NCBI GenBank assembly: GCA_050725495.1
Contig: JBOHHM010000038.1
Span: forward strand, 1-20,049
Direction: 5' to 3'
DNA length: 20,049 nucleotides
Source: JBOHHM01 sp050725495
GTDB taxonomy: Bacteria > Pseudomonadota > Gammaproteobacteria > Burkholderiales > Burkholderiaceae_C
In this document: positions 1 through 6,985 of the stretch, piece by piece
How the letters are laid out: each line of letters starts with the position of its first letter
How positions within the stretch are numbered: the stretch's first letter is position 1
Notes under the pieces: generated by a model
What the model saw: the letters and a program-made list of their open reading frames with translations, nothing else
The model's database searches: none
What the model was told of the DNA's origin: nothing
Program-made: the position numbers and the translations under genes

Positions 1-424
1 ACTGGGCGGCCAGCGTGGCCACGGCCAGGTACAGGCCCTTGACGCGCAGGCTGGGCAGGCCGAACAGGATGCCAAAGAAGGTGGCGCACAGCCCGCCCAG
101 GATCAGCGCCGGGATCAGCGGCAGGCCGGGGATGCGCACGAAGAAGTTGTAGGCCCCGTAGGCGCCCACCGCCATGAAGGCGCCCGAGCCCAGCGAGATC
201 TGGCCGCAATAGCCGACCAGGATGTTCACGCCGAGCGCGGCCAGCGACATGATGACGAAGGGGATCAGGATGGCGCGAAACAGGTAGTCGCTGGCCAGTG
301 CCGGTACCGCCAGGAAAGCGAACGCGAGGATCAGGCCTATGGCAATGCGGTCTTGCGAGATCGGGAAGATCTGCTGGTCGGCGCGGTAGCTGGCCTTGAA
401 TTGGCCGTTCTCTCTGTAAAGCAT
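1..424 (-). CDS. livM: Branched-chain amino acid-type ABC transporter permease LivM (partial, N-terminal 141 codons)
   Basis: Inner-membrane permease half of a LivFGHMK-type importer. Only the N-terminus is visible; the gene runs off the left edge. Translation from the ATG at 424 begins MLYRENGQFK and continues through hydrophobic segments into NILVGYCGQISLGSGAFMAV, the conserved glycine-rich stretch after the first membrane spans of LivM proteins. A GGAAC Shine-Dalgarno-like sequence lies about 9 bases before the ATG. It follows livH on the same strand after a 92-base spacer holding a large imperfect hairpin. The substrate cannot be read from this part; the adjacent acyl-CoA ligase suggests a carboxylate (inference). 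Confidence 0.9.
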   Translation of the reverse strand, partial: MLYRENGQFKASYRADQQIFPISQDRIAIGLILAFAFLAVPALASDYLFRAILIPFVIMSLAALGVNILVGYCGQISLGSGAFMAVGAYGAYNFFVRIPGLPLIPALILGGLCATFFGILFGLPSLRVKGLYLAVATLAAQ

Positions 425-436
425 GGTTGTCGTTCC

Positions 437-514
437 GTTGAGCGTTGAGCGTTGGGCGTTGAGCGTGTGAGGTCAGCGGGTTTGGCGTTTCACGCTGAAC
501 GCCGAACACTGAAC
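437..514. repeat. Tandem GTTGRGC heptamers forming a long imperfect inverted repeat between livH and livM
   Basis: Four tandem 7-mers (GTTGAGC, GTTGAGC, GTTGGGC, GTTGAGC) occupy 437-464. A second array with the related unit GTTCAGY, on the opposite strand, lies at 491-514. Arms 444-467 and 491-514 pair at 20 of 24 positions around a 23-base loop, so the livH-livM mRNA could fold a long hairpin just before the livM start. It could affect processing or relative expression of the two permeases (inference), or simply be an expanded simple repeat. Confidence 0.65.
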
Positions 515-516
515 CT

Positions 517-1446
517 TTAGACGCGGTCAATGATCTTTTCGCCGAACAAACCCTGGGGCCGCACCAGCAGGAAGCCGAGCGCGAGCACATAGGCGAACCA
601 GATTTCGATGCCGCCGCCCAGCATCGGGCCGAGAAACACTTCGGCCAGCTTCTCGCCGACGCCCAGGATCAGACCGCCGACGATGGCGCCGGGCACCGAG
701 GTCAGGCCGCCCAGGATCACCAGCGGCAGCGCCTTGAGCGCCAGCACCGACAGCGAGAACTGCACGCCGAGCTTGCTGCCCCAGATGATGCCGGCCACCA
801 GGGCCACGAAACCTGCGACGCTCCAGACGATGACCCAGATGCGGTTGAGCGGAATGCCGATCGACTGCGCGGCCTGGTGGTCGTCGGCCACGGCGCGCAG
901 CGCCCGGCCGGTGCCGGTGTACTGGAAGAAGGCCGCGAGCGCGATGACCAGCGCGGTGGCGATCAGCGCGGCCACCAGGTCTTCCTGGTTGACCAGCAGG
1001 CCGCCCTGGAACGTGCTTTCGAGCAGGAACATCGGGTCCTTGGGCATGCCCACGTCGATCTTGTAGATGCTCGATCCGAATATCGTCTGACCGAAGCCGT
1101 CGAGGAAGTACGAAACGCCCAAGGTGGCCATCAGCAGGGTCACGGCTTCCTGGTTGACCAGCTTGCCGAGCACCAGCTTCTCGATCAACCAGGCCACGAG
1201 CACCATGACCAGCATCGCGGCGACGAAGGCCAGCAGGTTGGGCAGGAATTTGCCCTGCAGCCCGGTCCACTGCGGAATCCACTCGGCAAAGCGCGCCATC
1301 GCGAGCGCCGCAAACAGCACCATCGCGCCCTGCGCGAAGTTGAACACGCCCGAGGCCTTGAAGATCAGCACAAAGCCCAGCGCGACCAGCGAATACAGCA
1401 TGCCCGACATCAGGCCGCCGATCAGTGTTTCGAGGAAAGGTCCCAT
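517..1446 (-). CDS. livH: Branched-chain amino acid-type ABC transporter permease LivH
   Basis: 309-residue inner-membrane permease that pairs with LivM to form the channel of the importer. The protein is hydrophobic throughout, with about eight predicted membrane segments. It begins with the LivH-type GGLMSGMLYSLVALGFVLIF stretch and has FNFAQGAMVLF near residue 36 and GRALRAVADDHQAAQSIGI, the cytoplasmic EAA-like loop that contacts the ATPase. AAGGA about 8 bases upstream supports the ATG at 1446. Length is normal for the family. It lies 22 bases downstream of livG. Substrate is not evident from sequence. Confidence 0.93.
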   Translation of the reverse strand: MGPFLETLIGGLMSGMLYSLVALGFVLIFKASGVFNFAQGAMVLFAALAMARFAEWIPQWTGLQGKFLPNLLAFVAAMLVMVLVAWLIEKLVLGKLVNQEAVTLLMATLGVSYFLDGFGQTIFGSSIYKIDVGMPKDPMFLLESTFQGGLLVNQEDLVAALIATALVIALAAFFQYTGTGRALRAVADDHQAAQSIGIPLNRIWVIVWSVAGFVALVAGIIWGSKLGVQFSLSVLALKALPLVILGGLTSVPGAIVGGLILGVGEKLAEVFLGPMLGGGIEIWFAYVLALGFLLVRPQGLFGEKIIDRV

Positions 1447-1468
1447 CTTGTCTGTCCTTGATGCCGTA

Positions 1469-2305
1469 TCAGTGGGAAGTGCCGAGGTAGGCCCGGATCA
1501 CGTCTTCGTTGCGGCGCACCTCATCGGGCGTGCCGTCACCGATCTTTTTGCCGTAGTCCAGCACCACGACGCGGTCGGAGATGTCCATCACCACGCCCAT
1601 GTCGTGCTCGATCAGCACCACGGTCGTGCCGAACTCGTCGTTGACGTCGAGCACGAAGCGGCACATGTCCTGCTTTTCCTCGACGTTCATGCCGGCCATG
1701 GGCTCGTCGAGCAACAGCACCTGGGGCTCCATCGCCAGCGCCCGGCCCAGGTCCACGCGCTTTTGCAGGCCGTAGGGCAACTGGCCCACGGGCGTCTTGC
1801 GATAGGCCTGGATTTCGAGGAAGTCGATGATGTGCTCGACCGCCTCGCGGTGCTTGATCTCTTCGCGCTCGGCCGGGCCGACGCGCAGCGCTTGCAGCAA
1901 CAGGTTGCTCCTGATCTTGAGGTTGCGTCCCGACATGATGTTGTCGAGCACGCTCATGCCCTTGAACAGCGCCAGGTTCTGGAAGGTGCGTGCCACGCCC
2001 ATCACGGCCACCTGGTGGCTGTTCATGTGCCGAAAAGTCTGGCCGCGGAAGGTGATCGAGCCCTGCTGCGGCGTGTAGACGCCATTGATGCAGTTAAGCA
2101 TCGAGCTCTTGCCCGCGCCGTTGGGGCCGATGATGGCGCGGATCTCGTGCTCGCGCACGTTGAACGAGATGTCGGTCAGCGCCTTGACGCCGCCAAAGCC
2201 CAGGGAGATGTTCTGGACATCGAGGATGATGTCGCCGAACTTGCGCTTGCCCGGGCTCGGTGTTGATGCGCTGCCCATGTTGGCCGATTCATTCATGATT
2301 TTCAT
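1469..2305 (-). CDS. livG: ABC transporter ATP-binding protein LivG
   Basis: 278-residue ATPase energising the LivHM permease. Visible motifs are Walker A GPNGAGKSS (residues 60-68), Q-loop region RTFQNLALF (106-114), Walker B VLLLDEP (196-202) and the H-loop His in LIEHDMG (about 234). The signature motif is LPYGLQKR instead of the usual LSxGQ, as in a divergent LivG branch. The ATG at 2305 overlaps the stop of the upstream ligase gene (ATGA, 2302-2305), implying translational coupling; a second in-frame ATG at 2296 is possible. About 20 extra residues precede the ATPase core. The partner LivF is not in view and probably lies past the left edge. Confidence 0.94.
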   Translation of the reverse strand: MKIMNESANMGSASTPSPGKRKFGDIILDVQNISLGFGGVKALTDISFNVREHEIRAIIGPNGAGKSSMLNCINGVYTPQQGSITFRGQTFRHMNSHQVAVMGVARTFQNLALFKGMSVLDNIMSGRNLKIRSNLLLQALRVGPAEREEIKHREAVEHIIDFLEIQAYRKTPVGQLPYGLQKRVDLGRALAMEPQVLLLDEPMAGMNVEEKQDMCRFVLDVNDEFGTTVVLIEHDMGVVMDISDRVVVLDYGKKIGDGTPDEVRRNEDVIRAYLGTSH

Positions 2306-4248
2306 GCTGCTGCCTTCACCGGCGCGAAGGTCTTTGCGTCCACGATCTTCAGGGTGGCGCTCACGCTGCCGCTGCGCCCGTCTTCAAACTTGACCTGGGT
2401 TTCGATGTACTGCTCGGCCTGGCCGCCGTACAGTGCATCGACCAGGGCCCGGTATTTGTCGCCGATGAAGCCGCGGCGGACCTTGTTGGTGCGCGTGAGC
2501 TCGCCGTCGTCGGCGTCGAGTTCCTTGTGCAGCACCAGGAAGCGGCTGATCTGCGAGCCCGCCAGCAGCGCGTCTGCACTGAGGTCGGCGTTGACCTTTT
2601 CCACGCATTCCTTGATCAGCTGGTAGACCTCGGGTTTTTGCGCCAGGTCGGTGTAGCCGGCATAGGGCAGGTTGCGGCGTTCGGCCCAGTTGCCCACGGC
2701 GTCGAAGTCGATGTTGATCATCACGCAGACCTGCTCGCGGCCGTCGCCAAAGGCCACGGCTTCCTTGATGTGGGGGAAGAACTTGAGCTTGTTCTCCACA
2801 TACTTGGGCGCGAACATCGCGCCGTCGTTGGTGCCGCCCTTGATGCGGCCCACGTCCTTGACGCGGTCGATGATCTTGAGGTGGCCGCTGGCGTCGAGGA
2901 AGCCGGCGTCGCTCGTGTGGTACCAGCCGTCGGCCGTCAGCACCTCGGCCGTGGCGGCCGGGTTCTTGTAATACTCCTTGAGCAGGCCCGGCGACTTGAC
3001 GAGGATTTCGCCGTTGTCGGCAACCTTGATCTCCACGCCGTTGCAGGGCACGCCCACGGTGTCGGCCTTGACCTCGTGGTCGGGCTGCAGGCAGACGAAC
3101 ACCGCGGTCTCGGTCGAGCCGTAGAGCTGCTTCAAGTTCACGCCGATCGAGCGGTAGAAGCTGAACAGGTCGGGGCCGATGGCCTCGCCGGCCGTGTAGG
3201 CCACGCGCACGCGCGACAGGCCCAGGTTGTTGCGCAGCGGGCTGTAGACCAAAAGGTTGCCCAGGCTGTACAGCAGCGAGTCGACCAGGCCGAGCGCCTT
3301 GCCTTCCATGCGGGCCGGGCCGCCACGGCGGGCCACCTCCATGAACTTGCGGAACATGGTGCGCTTGAGCGCGCCTGCGTCTTCCATGCGGATCATCACG
3401 CTGGTCAGCAGGCCTTCGAACACGCGCGGCGGTGCAAAGTAGTAGGTGGGGCCGACTTCCTTGAGGTCGATCATCACGGTGCTGGCCGACTCGGGGCAGT
3501 TGACCACGTAGCCGCATACCAGCCACTGGGCGTAGCTGAAGATGTTCTGCCCGATCCAGGCCGGCGGCAGGTAGGCCAGCACTTCCTCGCTGCTGGTGAG
3601 CCGGTCGAACTCGGCGCCGGCCAAGGCCCGGTCCACCAGGGTGTTGTGGGTGTGGACCACGCCCTTGGGGTTGCCCGTGGTGCCCGAGGTGAAGAACATG
3701 GCCGCCACATCGCCGGGCTGGGCCTGCTCGACCTCGTTGCGGAAGAAGTTGCGGTGCTGGCCGGCAAAGGCCCGGCCGGCGGCAATCAACTCATCGAGCG
3801 AGGCCAGGCCCGGCTCGCTGTAGTTGCGCAGGCCGCGCGGGTCGTCGTAGTAGATGTGGGAGACGGCCGGGCATTGCTCGCGGATCTCCAGCAGCTTGTC
3901 GACCTGCTCCTGGTCTTCCACCAGAGCGAAGCGCACCTCGGCGTTGTTGATCGGGAACACGCATTCGGCGGCCACGGCGTCCTGGTACAGCGGCACCGGA
4001 ATCGCGCCCAGCGACTGGGCGGCCAGCATGGTGGCGTACAGGCGGGGGCGGTTGGCGCCGATGACAATCATGTGTTCGCCGCGCCTCAAGCCGGCCTGGT
4101 GCAGGCCGCAGGCCACTTGCGCCACCAGCGCGGCCAGCTCGGCCCAGCTATGGGTTTGCCAGATGCCGTATTCCTTCTCGCGCATGGCGGGCGCCGTCGG
4201 GCGCTCGGCGGCGTGTTTCAGCAACAGTCGGGGGAATGTGGTCTGCAT
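2302..4248 (-). CDS. AMP-dependent acyl-CoA synthetase/ligase (long-chain-type), first gene of the liv cluster
   Basis: 648-residue adenylate-forming enzyme expected to convert a carboxylic acid, ATP and CoA to acyl-CoA, AMP and PPi. Motifs: ATP-binding loop FFTSGTTGNPKG (185-196), YGSTE (376-380), GWYHTSD (441-447) and the hinge DRVKDV (461-466). LTRTNKVRR near the C-terminus resembles the LTPTxKxRR segment of long-chain acyl-CoA synthetases that carries the catalytic lysine. An open frame extends to 4311, but the ATG at 4248 is chosen because GAAGGA lies 6-7 bases before it and homology-like sequence begins there. Its stop overlaps livG. Co-transcription with an ABC importer suggests the imported compound is an organic acid activated on entry (inference). 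The palindrome module at 4325-4383 lies upstream. Confidence 0.92.
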   Translation of the reverse strand: MQTTFPRLLLKHAAERPTAPAMREKEYGIWQTHSWAELAALVAQVACGLHQAGLRRGEHMIVIGANRPRLYATMLAAQSLGAIPVPLYQDAVAAECVFPINNAEVRFALVEDQEQVDKLLEIREQCPAVSHIYYDDPRGLRNYSEPGLASLDELIAAGRAFAGQHRNFFRNEVEQAQPGDVAAMFFTSGTTGNPKGVVHTHNTLVDRALAGAEFDRLTSSEEVLAYLPPAWIGQNIFSYAQWLVCGYVVNCPESASTVMIDLKEVGPTYYFAPPRVFEGLLTSVMIRMEDAGALKRTMFRKFMEVARRGGPARMEGKALGLVDSLLYSLGNLLVYSPLRNNLGLSRVRVAYTAGEAIGPDLFSFYRSIGVNLKQLYGSTETAVFVCLQPDHEVKADTVGVPCNGVEIKVADNGEILVKSPGLLKEYYKNPAATAEVLTADGWYHTSDAGFLDASGHLKIIDRVKDVGRIKGGTNDGAMFAPKYVENKLKFFPHIKEAVAFGDGREQVCVMINIDFDAVGNWAERRNLPYAGYTDLAQKPEVYQLIKECVEKVNADLSADALLAGSQISRFLVLHKELDADDGELTRTNKVRRGFIGDKYRALVDALYGGQAEQYIETQVKFEDGRSGSVSATLKIVDAKTFAPVKAAA

Positions 4249-4324
4249 GCTGTTCCTTCGGTTTCCGGAGGGTCTGTGTATGACTGCCCTTGTGGTCGTC
4301 TTGCAATGCATCGTAGGCGCTGCT

Positions 4325-4383
4325 TTGACGTCATGTTGTCTTTATGACGACAATTTACGGGTAAGCCCCATTGGGGGCTACCC
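4325..4383. promoter_or_regulatory. Regulatory module copy A: TTGACG, 16-bp 5-6-5 palindrome, GACAAT, hairpin
   Basis: On the plus strand: TTGACG (4325-4330), six bases, imperfect palindrome TGTCTTTATGACGACA (4337-4352; 12 of 16 positions symmetric, 18 bp span if flanking T/A is added), then GACAAT (4349-4354) and hairpin AGCCCC-ATTG-GGGGCT (4364-4379). The hairpin can extend with GGGT/ACCC around a one-base bulge. The same elements in the same order and spacing recur at 5168-5224. The palindrome is 88 bases before the ligase start and about 57 bases after the stop of the truncated binding-protein gene. Probably an operator controlling the ligase-liv operon; the hairpin could also end the upstream transcript. 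Confidence 0.6.
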
Positions 4384-4408
4384 TCGTGTCGGTGGCCGCC
4401 AAGGCCGA

Positions 4409-5128
4409 TTACTTAATAAAGCGACCATCGCGCGTGACCATGGTCAGTTCGACGAAGCGCGAGGCATTGCTTTCCACGGTGACGGCGCTCACGGCGGCGA
4501 GCTGGCGCCGGCGCAGCGCCTCCTGGGCGGCGGTGAACTCCTTGCCAAAAGCGTTGTTCTGGTAGACCACGGCGATGCGGCGGATGCCCACGGTCGTCAG
4601 GTGCTGGACCAGCTGCTCGGCTTCGTCAGGGTAGCTGGCGCGGATGTTGAACACGTTGCGCGCGCCCTTGGGCCGGGTCAGCAGCGCGCCGCTGAAGGGC
4701 GCGAAAAAGGGAATGCCTTCTTCCAGCACCATGGGCAGGACGGCCTCGATCATGGGTGTGCCCATGCAGTTGAACAGGCCGAAGATGCTGCGGTCATCGA
4801 GGAAGGCCCGCATGTTGGCGCCGGCGCGCTTGACGTCGTAGCCGTCATCGCTGCTGACGAGCTCGATGCTCCGGCCCTGGACGCCGCCGCGTGCATTGAG
4901 CGCCTCGAAGCAGGCCTTCGCGCCCTGGTGCATGGCCTGGCCGAGCTCGCCCAGCGGGCCGCTCAACGCGGCCGACTGACCCAGGCGCAGCGGCCCGCTG
5001 TCCTGGGCTCGCACCCAGGGGCTGGCGAGCAGGCCGCTGCCAGCGGCCAGGCTCAGCAGCTGGCGGCGCGACAGCGCTGCGCAGGAGGGGGCGGTGGGCA
5101 AGATGCGGGTGGGCTTGAAAGTCTGCAT
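4409..5128 (-). pseudogene. ABC transporter substrate-binding protein with a large internal in-frame deletion
   Basis: Periplasmic ligand-binding protein of the LivK/type-I family, but only 239 residues where the family is usually about 370-400. The N-terminus is intact: a twin-arginine-like signal (SRRQLLSLAAG, cleavage near VRAQ), then the start of the binding lobe (LRLGQSAALSGPLGELGQAM, GYDVKRAGANMRAFLDD, RRIAVVYQNNAFGKEF). After VTVESNA (residues 216-222) it jumps to SRFVELTMVTRDGRFIK, which looks like a family C-terminus. The middle, including most of lobe 2 and the closing hinge, is missing; the junction is near 4457-4465. Reading frame and stop are intact, so a short protein may be made but is unlikely to bind ligand. 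Divergent from the Crp/Fnr regulator. Family call is firm; deletion is inferred from length and the terminal motif. Confidence 0.78.
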
Positions 5129-5167
5129 GGCGGCTCCGTATGGCGGTGGCCCATGCTAGCGTTTCAA

Positions 5168-5224
5168 TTGACACCAGGCTGTCGTTGCAACGACAATTTG
5201 AGGGCTAGTCCGCTTCGGACTTTT
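5168..5224. promoter_or_regulatory. Regulatory module copy B: TTGACA, perfect 16-bp palindrome, GACAAT, hairpin with T-run
   Basis: In the divergent spacer between the truncated binding-protein gene and the Crp/Fnr regulator. Plus strand: a perfect -35 box TTGACA (5168-5173), 18-base spacer, -10-like GACAAT (5192-5197). The spacer and -10 are overlapped by the perfect palindrome TGTCGTTGCAACGACA (5180-5195). Its two 5-base half-sites are separated by 6 bases, the Crp/Fnr geometry. It is followed by AGTCCG-CTT-CGGACT (5207-5221) and a short T-run, which looks like an attenuator or terminator in the regulator leader. The operator position suits autorepression (inference). Confidence 0.65.
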
Positions 5225-5256
5225 CCGTGCATCAGGGGCTGGCCAGAAAGCGAGCC

Positions 5257-5976
5257 ATGGCGGAATCGACGCGTCTATACCAACGGGCCCGTGCGGCCAG
5301 CGCGACCGAGCTGGCCGGCATTCCGTGGCTGCGGGTGCTGTCGAGCGAGGAGCGCTTGCGCGCTGTCGGCGAACTCAAGGTCGGTGATGCCCTGCCGGGC
5401 GACTACATCTGCCGCGTCGGCAAGCCCGTGACCTACTGGTTCGGCGTGGTCGAGGGCCTGCTCAAGATGAGCAGCGACGACGCCCACGGCGTGACCATGA
5501 CTTTTGCCGGTCTGCCGCCCGGGGGCTGGTTCGGCGAAGGCACGGCGCTCAAGCGCGAGCCCTATCGCTACAACATCCAGGCCCTGCGCAAGTCGGTGGT
5601 GGCCGGCCTGCCGATCGACACCTTTCACTGGCTGCTCGATCACTCGATCGGCTTCAACCGCTTCGTGATGAACCAGCTCAACGAGCGCCTGGGCCAGTTC
5701 ATCGCCGCGCGCGAGATCGACCGCATGAACAACCCCGATCTGCGCGTGGCGCGCAGCCTGGCCGCCCTGTTCAACCCCGTGCTCTACCCCAACGTGGGCG
5801 AAGTCCTGCGCATCACCCAGCAGGAGCTGGCCTACCTCGTGGGCCTGTCGCGCCAGCGGGTCAACGAGGCGCTGGCCGCGCTCGAGGCCAAGGGCGTGAT
5901 ACGCGTGGAGTACGGCGGCCTGCGCATCCTCGACCTGGCGGCGCTGCGCTCCAGCGTGTTTTCGGCAAAAAGCTAG
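5257..5976 (+). CDS. Crp/Fnr-family transcriptional regulator
   Basis: 239-residue DNA-binding regulator. An N-terminal cyclic-nucleotide-binding-like beta-roll spans about residues 35-120 (GDYICRVGKPVTYWFGVVEG; GGWFGEGTAL at 89-98, then REPYRYNIQA where CRP has its phosphate-binding cassette). A long dimer helix follows, then a winged helix-turn-helix with ITQQELAYLVGLSRQRVNEAL at 186-206. The ligand pocket differs from canonical cAMP receptors and there is no Fnr-type cysteine cluster, so the signal is unknown. The ATG at 5257 (AGAAAG upstream) is preferred over an in-frame GTG at 5227, which lies against the hairpin T-run. It is divergent from the truncated binding-protein gene and sits next to the 5-6-5 palindrome, so it probably controls itself and the ligase-liv genes. 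Confidence 0.92.
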   Translation: MAESTRLYQRARAASATELAGIPWLRVLSSEERLRAVGELKVGDALPGDYICRVGKPVTYWFGVVEGLLKMSSDDAHGVTMTFAGLPPGGWFGEGTALKREPYRYNIQALRKSVVAGLPIDTFHWLLDHSIGFNRFVMNQLNERLGQFIAAREIDRMNNPDLRVARSLAALFNPVLYPNVGEVLRITQQELAYLVGLSRQRVNEALAALEAKGVIRVEYGGLRILDLAALRSSVFSAKS

Positions 5977-6040
5977 CCTGTGTTTGGGTCTTTTTCATGT
6001 CGCTGTCTTCGGCCGCGACCGGCGGCGCGCGCCGTGATGA

Positions 6041-6060
6041 GGCCCTGTTGGGCCAGTTTT
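6041..6060 (+). terminator. Probable intrinsic terminator of the Crp/Fnr regulator gene
   Basis: GGCCC-TGTT-GGGCC hairpin (6041-6054) followed by AGTTTT, about 65 bases after the regulator stop and before the next gene. The stem is short but all G/C. Confidence 0.5.
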
Positions 6061-6124
6061 ATAGGCGAAAATGCGCTGTAGCCCATGTCCTTTGGGTGTG
6101 AGCTGCTCCTGAATCAATAGCAAA
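6056..6124. repeat. Possible copy of a dispersed Comamonadaceae intergenic repeat
   Basis: The segment from the TTTTATAGGCGAAAATGCGC region through GAGCTGCTCCTGAATCAATAGCAA resembles a short AT-richer interspersed repeat I associate from memory with Comamonadaceae intergenic regions (elements with AGCTGCT...AATAGC and GCGCTGTAGC blocks). It lies immediately before the pseudouridine synthase start, leaving little room for a separate promoter. Family membership is from recall and not verified. Confidence 0.35.
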
Positions 6125-6135
6125 CCAGCCTGCCC

Positions 6136-6909
6136 ATGACTGAGCCCGCCGCCCCCGCCACCACCCGACTGAACAAACGCATGGCCGAGCTCGGCCTGTG
6201 CTCGCGCCGCGAGGCCGACGACTGGATCGCCCAAGGCTGGGTCAAGGTCAACGGCCAGGTCGCGCCCATGGGGCTGCAGGTCGGGCCCGACGCGCGCATC
6301 GAGGTCGACAGCAAAGCCCAAGGCCAGCAGGCCAGTCAGGTCACCGTCCTGCTCAACAAGCCCATCGGCTATGTCAGCGGCCAGGCCGAGGACGGCCATG
6401 CGCCGGCCATCACGCTGGTGCAGGCGCGCAGCCACTGGCGCGGCGATGTCTCGAAGCAGCGCTTTGCGCCCGGCCAGCTCAAGGGGCTGGCGCCGGCCGG
6501 CCGGCTCGACATCGACTCGACCGGACTGCTGGTGCTCACGCAGGACGGGCGCGTGGCGCGCCAGTTGATCGGCGAGGACTCGCAGACCGAGAAGGAATAC
6601 CTGGTGCGTGTGAGCTTGGGGGAGTTCACGACCAACGTCCAGGCCGCTTTCCCGCCCGCGCAGCTGGCACGGCTGCGCCACGGCCTGAGCCTGGACGGCC
6701 AGGCCCTGAAGCCGGCCCAGGTCGACTGGCAAAACCCCGAGCAGCTGCGCTTTGTGCTGACCGAGGGCAAGAAGCGCCAGATTCGCCGCATGTGCGAGCT
6801 GGTCGGCCTCAAGGTCGTGGGGCTCAAGCGCATCCGTATCGGCCGGGTCGTGCTGGGCAATTTGCCAGTCGGACAATGGCGCTACCTGGGTGCTCATGAG
6901 CGCTTTTGA
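6136..6909 (+). CDS. rRNA pseudouridine synthase, RsuA/RluB/E/F family (RluF-like)
   Basis: 257-residue enzyme isomerising a specific uridine to pseudouridine in ribosomal RNA. An N-terminal S4 RNA-binding domain (LNKRMAELGLCSRREADDWI, residues 12-31; GWVKVNG to 40) is followed by the catalytic domain with KPIGYVS (75-81) and the active-site motif GRLDIDSTGLLVLTQDG, catalytic Asp at about 125. C-terminal motifs are EKEYLVRV and GKKRQIRRMCELVGLKV. Length and the long insert before the catalytic motif resemble RluF (23S U2604), but the exact target cannot be assigned by eye. Single gene on the plus strand. Confidence 0.9.
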   Translation: MTEPAAPATTRLNKRMAELGLCSRREADDWIAQGWVKVNGQVAPMGLQVGPDARIEVDSKAQGQQASQVTVLLNKPIGYVSGQAEDGHAPAITLVQARSHWRGDVSKQRFAPGQLKGLAPAGRLDIDSTGLLVLTQDGRVARQLIGEDSQTEKEYLVRVSLGEFTTNVQAAFPPAQLARLRHGLSLDGQALKPAQVDWQNPEQLRFVLTEGKKRQIRRMCELVGLKVVGLKRIRIGRVVLGNLPVGQWRYLGAHERF

Positions 6910-6919
6910 GCGGCCCTCT

Positions 6920-6948
6920 CTGTCATTGCGAGCGAAGCGAAGAATCCC
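6920..6948. repeat. Half-copy of a common bacterial dispersed repeat (CTGTCATTGCGAGCGAAGCG type)
   Basis: CTGTCATTGCGAGCGAAGCG followed by AAGAATCCCC matches one arm of a palindromic intergenic repeat known from many bacterial genomes, whose antisense frame reads RFARND. The matching second arm is not present here, so this is a solo or decayed copy between the pseudouridine synthase stop and the binding-protein start. Identification is from memory. Confidence 0.55.
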
Positions 6949-6985
6949 CCCGTGCATCCAGGATGGCCCCTCCCGAAAGACCTTC

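Noticed and set aside
2527..4347. Plus-strand open frame of about 600 codons opposite the acyl-CoA ligase
   Set aside because: The minus strand carries all adenylate-forming motifs; the plus-strand frame is His/Val/Gln-rich noise.
5227..5256. GTG start for the Crp/Fnr regulator
   Set aside because: It lies directly against the hairpin T-run with no Shine-Dalgarno; the ATG at 5257 has one.
6890..6985. Earlier start for the solute-binding protein
   Set aside because: It overlaps the pseudouridine synthase and translates the dispersed repeat; the signal peptide begins at 6986.
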